Source: Valencia hispanica
Lineage: Eukaryota > Chordata > Actinopteri > Cyprinodontiformes > Valenciidae
Assembly: GCA_963556495.2 (NCBI GenBank)
Contig: OY747709.1
Location: 22,972,900-23,036,899, forward strand
Direction: 5' to 3'
Length of the DNA stretch: 64,000 bases
Of the stretch, positions 1 through 11,372 are shown piece by piece. Position 1 is the stretch's first letter, and each line of letters opens with the position of its first letter. Position numbers and translations under genes: made by a program. The notes under the pieces were generated by a model that had not been told where the DNA came from, made no database searches, and saw nothing but the letters and a program-made list of their open reading frames with translations.

Positions 1-1189
1 CATTACGTGGAAAAACACACCACAGAGAGTCACTTAGTTGTTATTTTATAATCCCATAATTACTGTGGCAATTTTGTTTATATAAACAGAAAACCTGGAC
101 TGAACAAATCTCGCACTTCTCATTATGCAATAAATTCAGAATATCCAGCAGTTAGAGCATGAAAACATTTTATGGTGCTAATAAGGTGATACACGAGCAG
201 TGTCTTTTCCAGGGCCTATCTTGACATAATGTTGCACGGAGAAATATGGTTTCAGGCTCTCAAAAAGCATACCGAGGGTATTCACCAGGGAGTGAAAAGC
301 AATTTTGTCAGAGGCAATCTGATGCCAACTCCCTTTTATAATGACTGAAGAAAATTAATCATCACAAATAATATTCCAGTGTCAGCCATTCAAGAGCTTT
401 TTAATAGAATTTTTATTATTCATGTCTCGTGGTACACATCAACTAGTGCGTTCTGCAACATTTCAGAAATCAATTCAATATCATCTTCATGTAGGCTGTC
501 ATCTCGCCTGCCAGCACAGCAATTCATCTTGAAAACAAATACTTTTAGCAAACAAATGACAAGAAATGCTGCAAAAAGAAGAGAGAAAAAAACCAGCTGC
601 AATGTGCTCACTAGTAGAACCGGTGCTTGAAGACAGGATGAAAAGTCTCATAATGTGCACTATCATTAGGGAGAAAATAATCATCACAATAAAAGAGGAG
701 TATGTTTACTATCACAGGATGATGTGCTACTTTCTCCTCCCATAACTGTTATTGCTCAGAGCTAGTTTAGAAATATTGTCAGCAACATTATTTTCCCCTT
801 ATAAAAAATGTGTGCATTTCTTTGACATCCAGGATGTATTGTTGTTGTCATTGACTGTTATTGTTAACATAAATGACATGAAAACATGCTTTAATATAAT
901 ACAAATTTTACTATGTTGCATTCACTGCTCTTTCAATAGATCAGATATTTAAAAAATTAGTTATAGGTGTGTGCCTAGCAAGTGTTAGCACCAAAGCATC
1001 GTTCAAAACCCATTCAACATGGCAGCAATCCTGTTGTTAGATTTCAAAGTCTTATTTACACTTGTGAAACCTGAGCTAGCTGGTCGCATAAACCACGTCA
1101 TCATTACATCACTCCATTGACCCACAAAGCAGACTTGCCCCTATACAAATCAGCTGATGTTGGACTGTGAAAACCTCACTTGGTGAGTC
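1..1189. other. No recognised feature
   Basis: AT-rich sequence without a convincing coding region, inverted-repeat element or simple repeat. The short open frames here have no family motif and no splice context that I recognise. Confidence 0.5.
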
Positions 1190-2400
1190 AGGGGTATAAC
1201 AGAACAATCAGATCTCTGATGCATGATGGAGGATCTTAAATTCTAATCTGGATTTAACAGCGAGCCAATGAAGGGAACCTAAAACAGGAGAAATGTGATC
1301 TCTCTTTTTAATATTCATCAGAACTCTTGCGGCAGCCTTTTGGATCAGGTGAAGGCTTTCAATTGCATTTTGTGGACCTCTTTGTAAAGAATTACAGTAG
1401 TTTAGGCTTTAAGTAACAAATGCATCAACTTGTTTTTCGGCATCACTCATGGACAGAATGTTTCTAAATTTAGCAATATTCCAAAGGTGAAAGAAGGAAA
1501 TCCTAGAAACCTGTTTAATATGGGATTTGAATGTCACATCTTGGTCAAAAATAACACAGAGGTTCCTTATGTTATTCCCAGGGGCCAATTTAAAGCCATC
1601 CAGAAAAAGTGATTGACTAATTAGTTTCTTTTTCTCTTCTGTCTTGCCAAAATTTAAAAGCAAAAAGTTTAGAGTGATCCAGGTTTTTATGTCTTCCAGA
1701 AATAGCTGTGATCTACCTAAATGATTGGATTCAACGGGATTAATGGATAACTATGGTTACGTGTCATTGGCATTACTGTGGAAACCTATGCCATGCTGAC
1801 TGTGGATTTCACCGTGTGTGTGTTAAAAGAATTTAACCAAGCACAGAACCTTGTGCTGCTCCTTGGGTGTGAAGAGTTATTATTTACATGAACAAACTGG
1901 AATCTGTCGGACAAACAAGATATAAACCAACCTAGTGCTGTTCCTTTGATCCCTGCAACATGTTCAAGCCTTTCTGAGAGAATATTGTGACCGAAAAGCA
2001 GCACAGAGATCTAACAAAACCAGAAAAGACATAGGTCCATTATCTGAGGCCATGAGAATATCTTCAGTAACTTTCACCAGTGCTATTTCTGTGCTATGAT
2101 GATCTCTAAAACTTGACTTGAAACTCTTCATACATTCATTGCTGTGAATAGATGCTTACATACTTGATTGTAAGTTCGGCAACTGTACTAAAAAGAAACC
2201 TAGGATTATTCTTATCTTATTTATTTATTAGAAATAGGCTGTTCTGGCTTTCTGAAGGGTCTTTTTATACAGCAAGAGACTGTTTTTCCAGGTTAAACAG
2301 GAATCCGCTAGGTGTGTAGACCGCCACTTTCTCTCCAATTTCCTAGCATTCTGCTTTAAAGTACACAGCTCTGAATTAACCAGGGAGCAGACCTCCTATG
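1190..2400 (-). mobile_element. L2-type LINE relic, reverse-transcriptase and 3' part
   Basis: On the minus strand this holds decayed pieces of an L2-like non-LTR retrotransposon. From about 2390 to 2200 is the linker before the reverse transcriptase. From about 2150 to 1790 is the reverse-transcriptase core, with peptide pieces such as [15 protein letters not shown] and HVAGIKGTALGWFISCLSDR spread over several frames. From 1663 to 1409 a frame (QSLFLDGFKLAPGNNIRNL) matches the same region of the plus-strand copy at 35828-36349. The 3' part at about 1395-1220 matches 36150-36390 of that copy, with a short deletion after AAGATCCT. Frameshifts and stops show it is long dead. It is probably one element with the endonuclease piece at 4050-4815, split by the insert at about 2400-4050. 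Confidence 0.8.
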
Positions 2401-2423
2401 GCAAATTTTTAGGCTGGCAAAAT

Positions 2424-2496
2424 TAACGCATTAACGCAGGTCAATTAATTTGTAGAATTAACGCAATTAATCTTTTTAACGCAATTAACGCACATA
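2424..2496. repeat. ATTAACGC-rich repeat cluster
   Basis: The octamer ATTAACGC, or AATTAACGCA with small variations, recurs about six times, partly as inverted copies (TTAATT). I recognise this motif class as common in dispersed teleost DNA-transposon-like repeats but cannot name the family. It lies at the left side of the insertion in the L2 relic, so it could be subterminal sequence of that element. Confidence 0.5.
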
Positions 2497-2784
2497 CAGA
2501 ATGACCCGCCTTGTTTATTTCACAATGAAACTCACACTGCTTTCAGTGCTCGCTTGTGACGTAAACACCATGGCAGACCTAAACAAATTGCATCCATGGT
2601 TCCATGTGAATGTCTCTTCTCAGTGGCGGACCATAGGGATTATTGGTTTATGTCACTCCCTGCTCTGCAGCGCATGTAGTCTGCAAAAAGAAACACAGTT
2701 ATATTTTGAGCCATTGGTCGCTATGATAAAAATAACCAAAAGTAAATTCCATCAACTTGCCCCTTTCAAGGCAAATACAGACAT

Positions 2785-2868
2785 CTTTGGTCGCAAGTGA
2801 TCAGAAGAAGCGATTGGAAAGAGATGATTAGAAATGCAACAATCTGCTGTGATCACTTCACATCAGGT
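2785..2868 (+). pseudogene. THAP-like zinc-finger fragment
   Basis: In the frame starting at 2785 the sequence reads LWSQVIRRSDWKEM followed by ICCDHFTSG. This fits the end of a THAP domain, which usually shows W..I.R.DW and then C..HF. The next bases, GTAACC, could be a splice donor. Upstream, SKFHQLAPFK in a different frame resembles the F.fP part of a THAP domain, so a frameshift is likely. THAP domains bind DNA and are found in host proteins and in P-element and Kolobok transposases. The location inside an insertion in an old LINE favours a transposon relic. It is too short for a firm family call. Confidence 0.45.
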
Positions 2869-3045
2869 AACCCTTGGCTAACAAACAAGCTAACATAGCA
2901 AAGCAACACTGCAACTGCAATATAACTGCAAATAATAACAGTGGTAACCAGGGAGTAATGTCAAGGTTTGGTGTCACACCATTTGCGCACGCATTGTGGT
3001 GTTGACAAACAAATAATCCCTCTATTATTCAAAAAAATTCAATTC

Positions 3046-3100
3046 AAAAATACTTTATTGATCCCAGAGATAAATTAATTGCTATTGTAGCTCATACTAA
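3046..3100 (-). repeat. LINE 3'-tail-like fragment (CTGGGATCAATAAAGTA type)
   Basis: The reverse complement reads CTGGGATCAATAAAGTA followed by TTTTTGAATTGAATT. This is the tail type I associate with Rex1-like LINEs in fish. A related tail, with its middle part inverted, lies at 41157-41220. No coding part adjoins it here, so it is a short 5'-truncated insertion or a relic. Confidence 0.5.
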
Positions 3101-3351
3101 AGGAAGAGCAGCTCCGTCGCGAGTTTAAATTTCAGAAAATTGCATGTAGCCTCTTTAAATATGGTTTGAGATAAAGGTATATTGTAAATTAGAAAAATCT
3201 TCAGTATGACCCAAAGTTTGTGATAGGAACAGACTCATCTAATTTGCATATTATGACATCATCAGGTGGTGGTCATATTGGATTTCTTAAATTTTACAGA
3301 TGTTCATTTTTTATATATTTTAGTTTCATTTTTTTTTGTTTTTTATTGTTT

Positions 3352-3381
3352 ATACACACATACACACACACACACACGCAC
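3352..3381. repeat. Short CA-rich microsatellite
   Basis: An interrupted ACAC run sits between T-rich tracts. The apparent small reading frames through it are composition artefacts. Confidence 0.7.
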
Positions 3382-3424
3382 AAACACAAGTTTTTTTTGT
3401 TTGTTTCTTTTTTTATATTTACAG

Positions 3425-3831
3425 ATGTTTATCGATCTAGATGACATTGCTTGTAATGCTTCAGTATGTGGTATCTTTCATTGCAAGGTGCTGCGCACAG
3501 ACCTACTCCACAGGGATTTTCTCCTGCGTCTGCTGCTATTTCCGCGGGTTTTTACATTCCTGCCTCCTTTGTCACCATTAGCGGTGTTTTGAAAAAACCC
3601 ACTACCGCCACCACGTCCCGTTCTCATACTCCGGACACGGTGTAGCAAAGCATTGGACCTGATACATTTTACATGCCCTTGGATTATCATGGCGAACGGA
3701 CTGGCTGTCGCTTTGCACTGAAACACTTTCTGTCTTGCTGTATATATGCATCAGGAAGTGAATATTCTTCCTCAGAATCTGAATCAGCAATTAATTGCTT
3801 AGTCAACGGTGAACAGACGTGTTGGCATGGT
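3425..3831 (+). other. Exon-like segment of unknown identity
   Basis: A pyrimidine-rich stretch ending TTTACAG precedes this segment. It holds a frame with an acidic serine run (YSSSESES near 3768-3786) and ends at GGTAAGTC, a good donor context. The frame is broken between about 3590 and 3670. I recognise no domain. It may be coding remains of the DNA transposon that brought the THAP-like piece at 2785-2868. It could equally be chance. Confidence 0.25.
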
Positions 3832-4049
3832 AAGTCTTCTCTCTACGCTCTGACTGCTACAAGGACTCCTCGACTTGCGGGCAGTTTTCAACCTTTAAAT
3901 AGGCCCTACTCCAAAAATCTCCATGGTAACATACCCACAAATGTTCCTCAGAATGAAGTCATAGATGTCTGCCATCTCTTGGTGTAAAGTAGTAACTACA
4001 TGAGGGATAATATTTGCCGCTGTAGCTTGTTAACTTCAGGAATGTTCCT

Positions 4050-4815
4050 TGTCGCAAATTTGCGACTTTAGTGCTTAAAAAGTTCAAACTTGTAACAGCA
4101 TTGTCTGATAAAGCTCTACTATAATGAAGTTTTCTTTCAGGTTTGGGGTACTCAGTTAAAATTAATTCAAATGCTATCCAAAAAGGTCAGACAAGACAGA
4201 GTTATGTGGAAGTACTGTTATTTCTTTATACTCAATGCCGCATGTCAGTACAAGGTCCAAAGCATGTTGACTGGAGAGGGTGGGTCCCTATACTTTTTGA
4301 GTAAAGCCAGTTGAGTCTTAGATAGAATTAATGGCTGCATTTAGACTATGACTTTCAGTGTCAACTTGAATATTTAAATTCCCGACTATAATGACCTTAT
4401 CAGTATTTAACACAAAATCAGATAAGAAAACAAACAAACTGTGATCTGATCTAGAAAGTGAGAGTAAAGGTCTGGTGGATGATACAAAACCACTAACAAA
4501 AGTGGTTTTAGTGCTTTGCAACTTGGATGAGGAAACCTAAGGGTTAGATGTTCAAAAGAACAGTAGCTATTAATTGGTCTGGGATTAATTAATAAATCTG
4601 AATGAAAAACCATTGCTACTCCTCCTCCTCGCCCAGTAATTCGAATAATCTGAAGGAGTTGACTCATTTTATGCTGACATAATCAGTATTACTGACATAA
4701 TTCTCTTGCTGCAGCCGGGTTTCTGTTAGAAAAAACAAATCAATTTAATGATCACAAATCAAGTCATTAACCAACAGTTCTTGAAGAGAGAGATTTTATG
4801 TTAAATAAACCATAT
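4050..4815 (-). mobile_element. L2-type LINE relic, endonuclease part
   Basis: The minus strand carries the apurinic endonuclease region of an L2-like LINE in broken frames. In order it shows LTETRLQQENYVS (about 4720-4680), GRGGGVAMVFHSDLL (about 4630-4580), LVVLYHPP (about 4510-4480), VIIVGNLNIQVDTESHSLNAAI (about 4400-4330) and HALDLVLT near 4260. The endonuclease motif normally reading GDFNIH has become GNLNIQ, so a conserved Asp is gone. The element is the 5' part of the relic whose reverse transcriptase lies at 1190-2400. Sequence up to about 5060 may be L2 5' sequence, but this is not certain. Confidence 0.75.
4051..4066. repeat. Perfect 16-bp palindrome
   Basis: GTCGCAAATTTGCGAC is its own reverse complement. 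It lies at or near the junction of the L2 endonuclease relic and the inserted block. Confidence 0.8.
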
Positions 4816-6403
4816 TTTGTTGCTTTATTTTTCTATTCAGCCAAAGTCGTGCTTATTTTTATAAGATTTTCCTGATTTGTTATTGTTAGGTTATCCTTTA
4901 ATCCATTTGATTTTGGCCATGGGCAAGACACTGTCTCAATGGGGTAATGGGTGGGTAACAGTACAGAAACAGCAGAGAGGTGGGTTAAATCAACACTAAA
5001 GATTTTTTAACACTTTAAGCTATTGCTTTCAAACTGGTTTCAATAGTTCTTGAGGCAGAAACTTGGGCAGATTCACACGGGACAGCACTCAGCAGCCCTC
5101 TGCTTGCCAGAAACTGCACTAAACAACTTTGGTCGTTCAAATAGGCACTAGTGGGAAGTCTCTACTTCTTTACGGCAACATTGCTCTGTAAGTTCATTAT
5201 CACAATTTCAAACCATCTAAAAAAGTCGCAAGCAAAGTCCTATTTTGTCTATATTTCTGAACTGTCAATAATCCTACATTCATAAAAACATGCAAAATAC
5301 ACCACTTTGACTGACAACATCATTATCTGCAAAACCAGTGCCAGTAACAGCAGGCTGTGGCAGGGTTGTAACAATAGTTGTAATTCTGCTTTCAACCAGT
5401 AGGGGGGAGAAGCAGGAAACGTATTAAGTGTTGCTTTAAACTACAACTTTGCTTCCTGATCTGGACCCTGGGTTGTCAGTGTTTTGGAGGACTGTTAAAT
5501 CCGGCCAGATTCCTAGAAAGAAGAGCTGCTCCATCCAAAGTGGGATGGATGCCATCTCTCCGGATAAGAGTAGGTTTTCCCCAAAATGTTTGCCAAATAT
5601 AAATCTAGCCCACATCATTTTCAGGACACCACTTAGACAGCCAACTGCTGAATGACAGTGTGCAGCTAAAGATGTCATCACTGCTCAGTTCGGGCAGGGG
5701 ACTTATGACTTCATTAAATAATTAACCAGAAAAAGATCCTCGATAGTTAATTTCAGTTTGATAAAATTTTATTATTTTACAAGTGTCAGTCAACCCAAAT
5801 GCAGATCAAAATAGCAATCAATGGAAAAAAAAGGGTAACATGAAATATCACATGGCTAAACACAATTTTGCAAGAGATTCAAACATTTTTGTGAATAAAA
5901 AAAATTATTTTATTATTCTCTACAATCTATCAAAAATTCTTAACTACCAAGATAAATAAAGTGATATGCAATGGGTAAGTACATAGTGTGCAATGTTTTT
6001 TGGGTATGAAATGTAAGTACAAAAGTACAAAGTGGAGATATGAACTGGGCACACAAGTTAATCAAATTGACCTGAAGAGTGTTAATAATCATAAACATTT
6101 AAACAGGTTTTTTTTTACTATTAACGTCCAAACATTTAGATATGTGAAAAATCTGTTACACCTGTGGGTATTTACCTAATGTTTAGATATGTATCAAATG
6201 GCTAAAATGATGCTTAAACAGACATGTTTATATCACTGTTATGACTACATCTTTAGTATATCTTTTGTACATGACGGAAGAGGATTGCAATGAGAGTCAA
6301 ACACATCCTGTATCAGAAAGAGGTATTTTCTCTAAGATGAAATGTATCTGTTTTGCATGTAGTAGGAATTAAATGCTCTGGGAGGCTATTTTATAAGAAT
6401 TTC
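4816..6403. other. No gene recognised
   Basis: The first few hundred bases may be decayed L2 5' sequence. The rest is AT-rich, without a recognised repeat or a convincing open frame. Confidence 0.45.
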
Positions 6404-6456
6404 AAGAATAAGAATAAGAGATACTTTAATAATCCCCATGGGGAAATTCAGTTTAT
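6404..6456 (-). repeat. LINE/SINE 3'-tail fragment
   Basis: The motif GAATAAGAGATACTTTAAT then AATCCCCATGGGGAAATTC is the reverse of a fish retroposon tail (CCCCATGGGGATTAATAAAGTATCTC). Only the tail is present, which fits a heavily 5'-truncated copy on the minus strand. Confidence 0.6.
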
Positions 6457-8112
6457 GACCATGCTGTCTACTATTTTCATGTATTTCTTTTCCCTTTGCA
6501 GCTTTTTATGATGCCCTTGGAGATAAGACACAGGACAAGGACATCACAAGTTTAACATTTTCCAACATGGATAAATAATTCATAAATATACTGTCTTTCA
6601 GGACATGGAGAAGAGGAGATAAAAGAAAGAGAGGGTCAAAAAGAGACGCCAAATGTTGATTCAGCCTTCTCTTTCTATAACCTTCAACCCCCCTCCACTG
6701 AGGTGAAACTTAAGCAAATCTGTCATTTTCCTTGCACAAGGACCTATGAGGACTGTACAGGCCAAAGCTTCTTTAATTTTCTTTCATTGACATTAATATG
6801 ATAGAGACAAGTCTTGACTTGACTGGAGATCAAAACAATATATTGTTTGTTCTCTAATAGGTAGTTTAAAGATCCGAGATGTTAATCAGATGACTGTCAT
6901 ATATACACTAATGTTTAGAAATATTAAAAATGTGTGTGATGAATGTAAAATCTACAATTGCATGACTTTCACTGTTACGGTATTAAAGCACTGAGGCCTC
7001 ACAAACGTCTTCAAATTCTATGATATTCACCAGTGTAAAACCTGAGGCTGCATCAAAGGTAACAATGAAGAAATGGGAAAAAAAGAAAAAAACGGGGGCA
7101 ACTGCAACCCATATTTGGAGGGGGAGAAGCCTGACATTCTGCAAAGTAAAAACCTTTTTCATCCAGTTCCAACTAAAGCTTCTGTGACTGAAGCTGATCC
7201 ACCACCATGACCTCCAGACAGAATATTCACAGCACAACCTCAAACACTTGCTGGGGTTAATTTTGAACATAAAAATATTTTGGCCCTTCTCAGACTGTGG
7301 GCGAATAAGGCTTGTTTCTATATTTGGATTATTAGATTGTTGCACATGAGGTTGAAAATTGTATAACCCAACATGAACATGGGTTGCTTTTCTCAAAACA
7401 TGGGCCTCACAGCTTTTATTGCGACCACAAATGACCTAACTTTCAGACACAGCAATATATGAAAATTATTTTTACTATATCACAATATAAATAACTGTTC
7501 TGTTCGCAGCATTTGTTTATAGACCCTGTCTCTCCATGTAGTCCATCAGAGCACTTTTTTAGCAGCAACAGATCCCCTCAGCATATCTGTCAATCTGTAT
7601 CTAACTTTCTAGCTTTGGGTTGCAATGCAACATGAGAACAGGGGAGACAAAAGCCACTTTGACACCCAATCTGAGAGGAGAGATAGTTCAGACAAAGATG
7701 TATTTGGATGATTGAATAATTGATCGGAATTGTGATGTCCCAATCAAGGTGTTTTGTTCTGATAAAGATCCAAGGTAGGCATTTGCCAACTCAGAGTCCC
7801 AATCCAATGCGCCATTAAAGTTCATAAAATCAATGGCATATAGTTGAAACAAGCTGTTTAAATTAACTGTAAATAAAGAGACATTACCTTTTTGTTTCAT
7901 AATCTGACAGTAATTTAAAACAAAACTGTTCCTATTTTAGGTTTTTCAAAGTAATTGTTATTTGAAAAATGCTAAAACAATGCAACCGAGATTTTGCTTA
8001 AATTATTTTCTATTGTTTCTTCAATTTTAGAAGTTTATATACACTAAGAGAATTGTACCTTCAAACAATTTGGCAAAGCTCAGTTGAAGTTACATGTTAA
8101 AGCAGCGCCTTA
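6457..8112. other. No gene recognised
   Basis: AT-rich sequence. A 137-codon minus-strand open frame at 6983-7396 has no motif I recognise, no clear splice context and low-complexity stretches, so I do not call it a gene. Confidence 0.5.
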
Positions 8113-8175
8113 AATCAATCCATCCATCCATCCATCCATCCATCCATCCATCCATCCATCCATCCATCCATCCAT
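8113..8175. repeat. (ATCC)n microsatellite, LINE tail
   Basis: About 14 ATCC units. On the minus strand this is GGAT repeats at the 3' end of the adjacent Rex3-like relic. Rex3 tails usually end in such a tetranucleotide array, so the array probably grew from the tail. Confidence 0.85.
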
Positions 8176-8895
8176 CAATCCTTCCATCCATCCATCCCAG
8201 AAAATTCAGACATCCCTCTCCCCAGCGACACTCTCCATGCCAATCTAGATAATCCCAGGCTATTCCCAGGCCATGAGGAAAATATATAGTCTCTCGAGTG
8301 AGTTCTGGTTCTACTCTCTGTGGTACTTGTAAAGACTTCCCACCTCAACTGATTTCTTGAAATGGGAAGGAGCAGCAACTCTACTTCCTCTGATGACAGA
8401 ATTTTGCACGGTTACTGTAAACCTACGAAGGACCCTCATTTCATAAAGTTGTCTCTGGAATTATGCTTATAAATTTAAAGCCTCTTCTTTTGGTTCAGCT
8501 ATTCAGCTGCAGATGGTGCCAGCATTTGTCTGTTCTACTTCCCCATCCATCCTACTCTCATTTGAGAACAAGACCCCAAGATTGACCCTAAACACTTTGC
8601 CCCGGTGGATGTTGAAGATCATGACCTGAAAATAGAAACACAACTAAATGATCTGCAAGAAGCAAAGATGAGACTCTGAGGGACCCAAGCTAGACACCGT
8701 CTTCTCTACAATCATGCCATGAGATCATGTCCAGGAACACTAAACATAGGATTCTATGACAAGGGGCAGTTCGGTGGAGCCCAACCCGCACTGGAAAGAG
8801 CTTGATTTTGTACTGAGGCGTTGACACAACTCTTGTTTTGTTTGTAGAAGGACCAGATAGCCCTACATAGCACCTCCAGTACCTCATACCCCTAT
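8113..8895 (-). mobile_element. Rex3-like (RTE) LINE relic
   Basis: Two minus-strand peptide pieces match the Rex3 reverse transcriptase seen intact at 41574-42850. FPVRVGLHRTAPCHRILCL near 8800-8740 corresponds to the FPVRVGLRQGCPLSPILFL motif. [14 protein letters not shown] near 8250-8210 corresponds to the VSRLAWERLGVPPEE region. The middle of the reverse transcriptase (FADD region) is missing or unrecognisable, so the copy is internally deleted and decayed. It ends in the GGAT tail at 8113-8175. Confidence 0.75.
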
Positions 8896-10430
8896 AGCAT
8901 CACTGCACAAAATGCCTCAATTGGCTCAGTCACAAGCTTGTTCCAGAACCACACACATGTGGAGAACCAAACTGTCATGACCCCCAGAGTTATTCTGTGA
9001 CCAAGCTCAATTTGTACCATTGGCTTTGGTACAATTGCATTTGTAGCCAAAAGTCTGAGTTACTAAATACAGGTTACAATTCTGTAGAAACACATATAAA
9101 GGCTTATTGTCATTCTATGTTTCAAGAGATTAATGGCTGAGAAAAATGAGCTTAAGTCTTTAGCTTTCCAATGGAGCTATTTTGTGGCCCATGAGGTGTT
9201 TAGTAGAAGATAGCTCATCAGGGAACAATGATGTGTCTGACAAAAGTAAGGAAAGAAAACAATGCACACAAACTCCTCTTTCTTAAATCTCCAAAAGATC
9301 CCCATTGTGTCAAGACAACATACAACTTTGAGTGAGTTTACAGTGTCCTATGGAAAGGCATTCTGCCATCTGCTTCTTTAAAGAATGACAGAGCAAAAAA
9401 CAACAGCTGGTCATGCATACACTAAGGTTTTCATGTCCACTCTGTGTGCTCCAAAAAGATGGACAGATAGTGACTGTAACTCTTTCAAACAACTCATGGA
9501 GAGTTTTAAACATTCACCTTCAAAGAGGAGTCTCGCAGGGGAGAGGAAGGGCAGAAATCAAACCCATCATCAATAGGTGTCTTAGCCAAAGCGCACCGAA
9601 CAACTGACCATTACAGCGATGAGCTGCTGGTTCCACAGAGGCTACCTGACCTGGCTTTGAAATGACAGGGAATTCGATTTGGATGATGTATCAAGAAAGA
9701 CCAACGGTTTAGCACAATAGAGGGAGAAAGAAATGGCAGAAGGGACAAGGCGGGCTGACAGAAAGACAGAACTGGGATAAGTGAAGTGTGTTTGGAGGGG
9801 TTGGGATGGAGGAGGAGAGATGGGGGCATTTCAGCACATCCAATAGCAAGTCAGGGTCATAGGTAACGTCCATCAGTAAAGGACAGGTAGACTGTGCTGG
9901 GATTTGGCCAATAGCAGAGGAATGAGCTAACCTATTCCCTGCTCCCCCATGCACTGGTAATTCTCTCAAATGTCACATCAGAATGGATCTCATTTAGGTG
10001 GGTAAAAAGGACCTGACTCTCCATTGCAGATGTGGGTGGACTTGCGCTGGATTGGACGTGAACTCTAAAAACACGGCTGGAAAAGAAGTGCTTTGAAAAG
10101 GCGTGAAAGAGGGGCAGGTGTATGTCAGTGAGGTTTAACTCAGTTATAAATGAAAGATAAGGGGTTAAAAATATCTCAAATCTTTTATATTGGCGATAAA
10201 AGAAGATTCTTCAGTTCTGGTCCAATACTTAATTTCTTTTTTGAAGCAGAGGGTGTAATGCTGTGCTCTTAGCCTTATTTCATATTCTTATTCATTAGAG
10301 AAAATGCAATGAATAAAGAAAATATGTTGTCTTATAGTCACCCATCAACCCCAGGGAACATGGAAGACCTGGTAATCACATATGGCACAATAGCTTGCCT
10401 ATAATCCCCTTTATTTTTATTTTCATGATG
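8896..10430. other. No gene recognised
   Basis: Unique-looking sequence with purine-rich and pyrimidine-rich blocks at about 9720-9830. Small open frames on both strands lack motifs and splice context. Confidence 0.5.
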
Positions 10431-10434
10431 TCAC

Positions 10435-10705
10435 TCTCTTTAAGCTCCTTGCTTTATGAGTCGCAAACGGAGAGGAGTGGGGGCTGAAGAGAGGCGGAGC
10501 GGTGAGGGGGTGAGGGGGGCTGAAAACAAATGATGTGGATCCCTCATTGTTCTTTCTCTATGCCCTCATTCCAGTCAGGGCAATAAGAGAACATTGTGAT
10601 TTACTGTCAGTGAAGCGCAAGAGTGCATCAGAGAGAATCCACTGCGGCAGGGGCCATTAAAATAGATTTAACTTCCCACAGTATTAGGCCAGATGTCTGC
10701 ACTTC
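10435..10705. promoter_or_regulatory. Candidate conserved non-coding block
   Basis: A repeat-free stretch of balanced composition (TTTATGAGTCGCAAACGG near 10455, GGGGCCATTAAAATAGATTTAA near 10650) with no reading frame. It looks like the CNE-type blocks found in introns of developmental genes. This rests only on composition and lack of repeats; comparison with other fish is needed. Confidence 0.2.
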
Positions 10706-11014
10706 TATTATATTTCAATCAGCCATGACCTTGGTCTCCACATGATAAGAAAGATCACTTGGAAAGAGGGAAAGAGAGAGTGAAAATATATGCAAAAAAC
10801 CCAATAGAAATATCAAACTACTTAGTCCCACTAAATCCCTGAGCGGCATTGTGCTGCATATACAGAGAGGTAGGAAGGGAGAAGACCAGGACCAAAATAG
10901 AGCCAAGGTTTCAAGTTCTCTTAAAGTGTATGAATCACTGAATGCATTTCAGCTGCTGTTTTTGGAGATGGTGCCTTTCTGTATTTGACGGAGAACCAGG
11001 GGAGAACTCCTAAA

Positions 11015-11372
11015 ACCCATCCAATCTGACTGAGCTGGAGCAATTTTGAAGAAAAAAAACTGTGGGAATTGATGTTTGTAGATGGTAGACACCTCAAAAA
11101 ACTTGCTGCTGCAAATGCAGCAAAGTCTGGTTCTACAAGGTGTTGGTGAAGAGAGTCTGACTACATATGCACGTCACCATTTTCAGACTTTTGTTTTTAG
11201 ACATATATACACACATACATATATACACACAAAATATTTAGTCTTTTCAACCATTGGTTGATCTATCAAATAAAATCCCAATAGAAAACATTGGAATTTG
11301 TGGTTGTAGTGTGACAAAACATAAAAAAAAGTGTTATTCATATTTTTGCAAGGCACTCTATGAGTATACTGA
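11015..11372 (+). mobile_element. Tc1 relic, 3' end
   Basis: The stretch ending the transposase (AACTTGCTGCTGCAAATGCAGCAAAG at 11099 onward, equal to the usual C-terminal region) is followed by AAATAAAATCCCAATAGAAA and GTGGTTGTAGTGTGACAAAA. It closes with TTTTTGCAAGGCACTCTATGA, the standard end of one Tc1 family in fish. Upstream transposase sequence is lost. It cannot code for a product. Confidence 0.7.

Larger units (their letters stand above)
2401..4050. mobile_element. Unclassified insertion inside the L2 relic
   Basis: This block separates the endonuclease and reverse-transcriptase halves of a minus-strand L2 relic and is not L2-like itself. It starts with ATTAACGC-rich sequence, has a THAP-like coding trace near 2785-2868, a fragment resembling a LINE 3' tail near 3050-3095, a T-rich plus CA-repeat tract and an exon-like segment near 3425-3830. 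The THAP-like piece fits a P- or Kolobok-type DNA transposon relic, but I could not define terminal inverted repeats or a target duplication. Ends are approximate to some tens of bases, and more than one insertion event is possible. Confidence 0.45.

Noticed and set aside
6983..7396. 137-codon minus-strand frame
   Set aside because: Low-complexity stretches and no family motif; no supporting splice sites.
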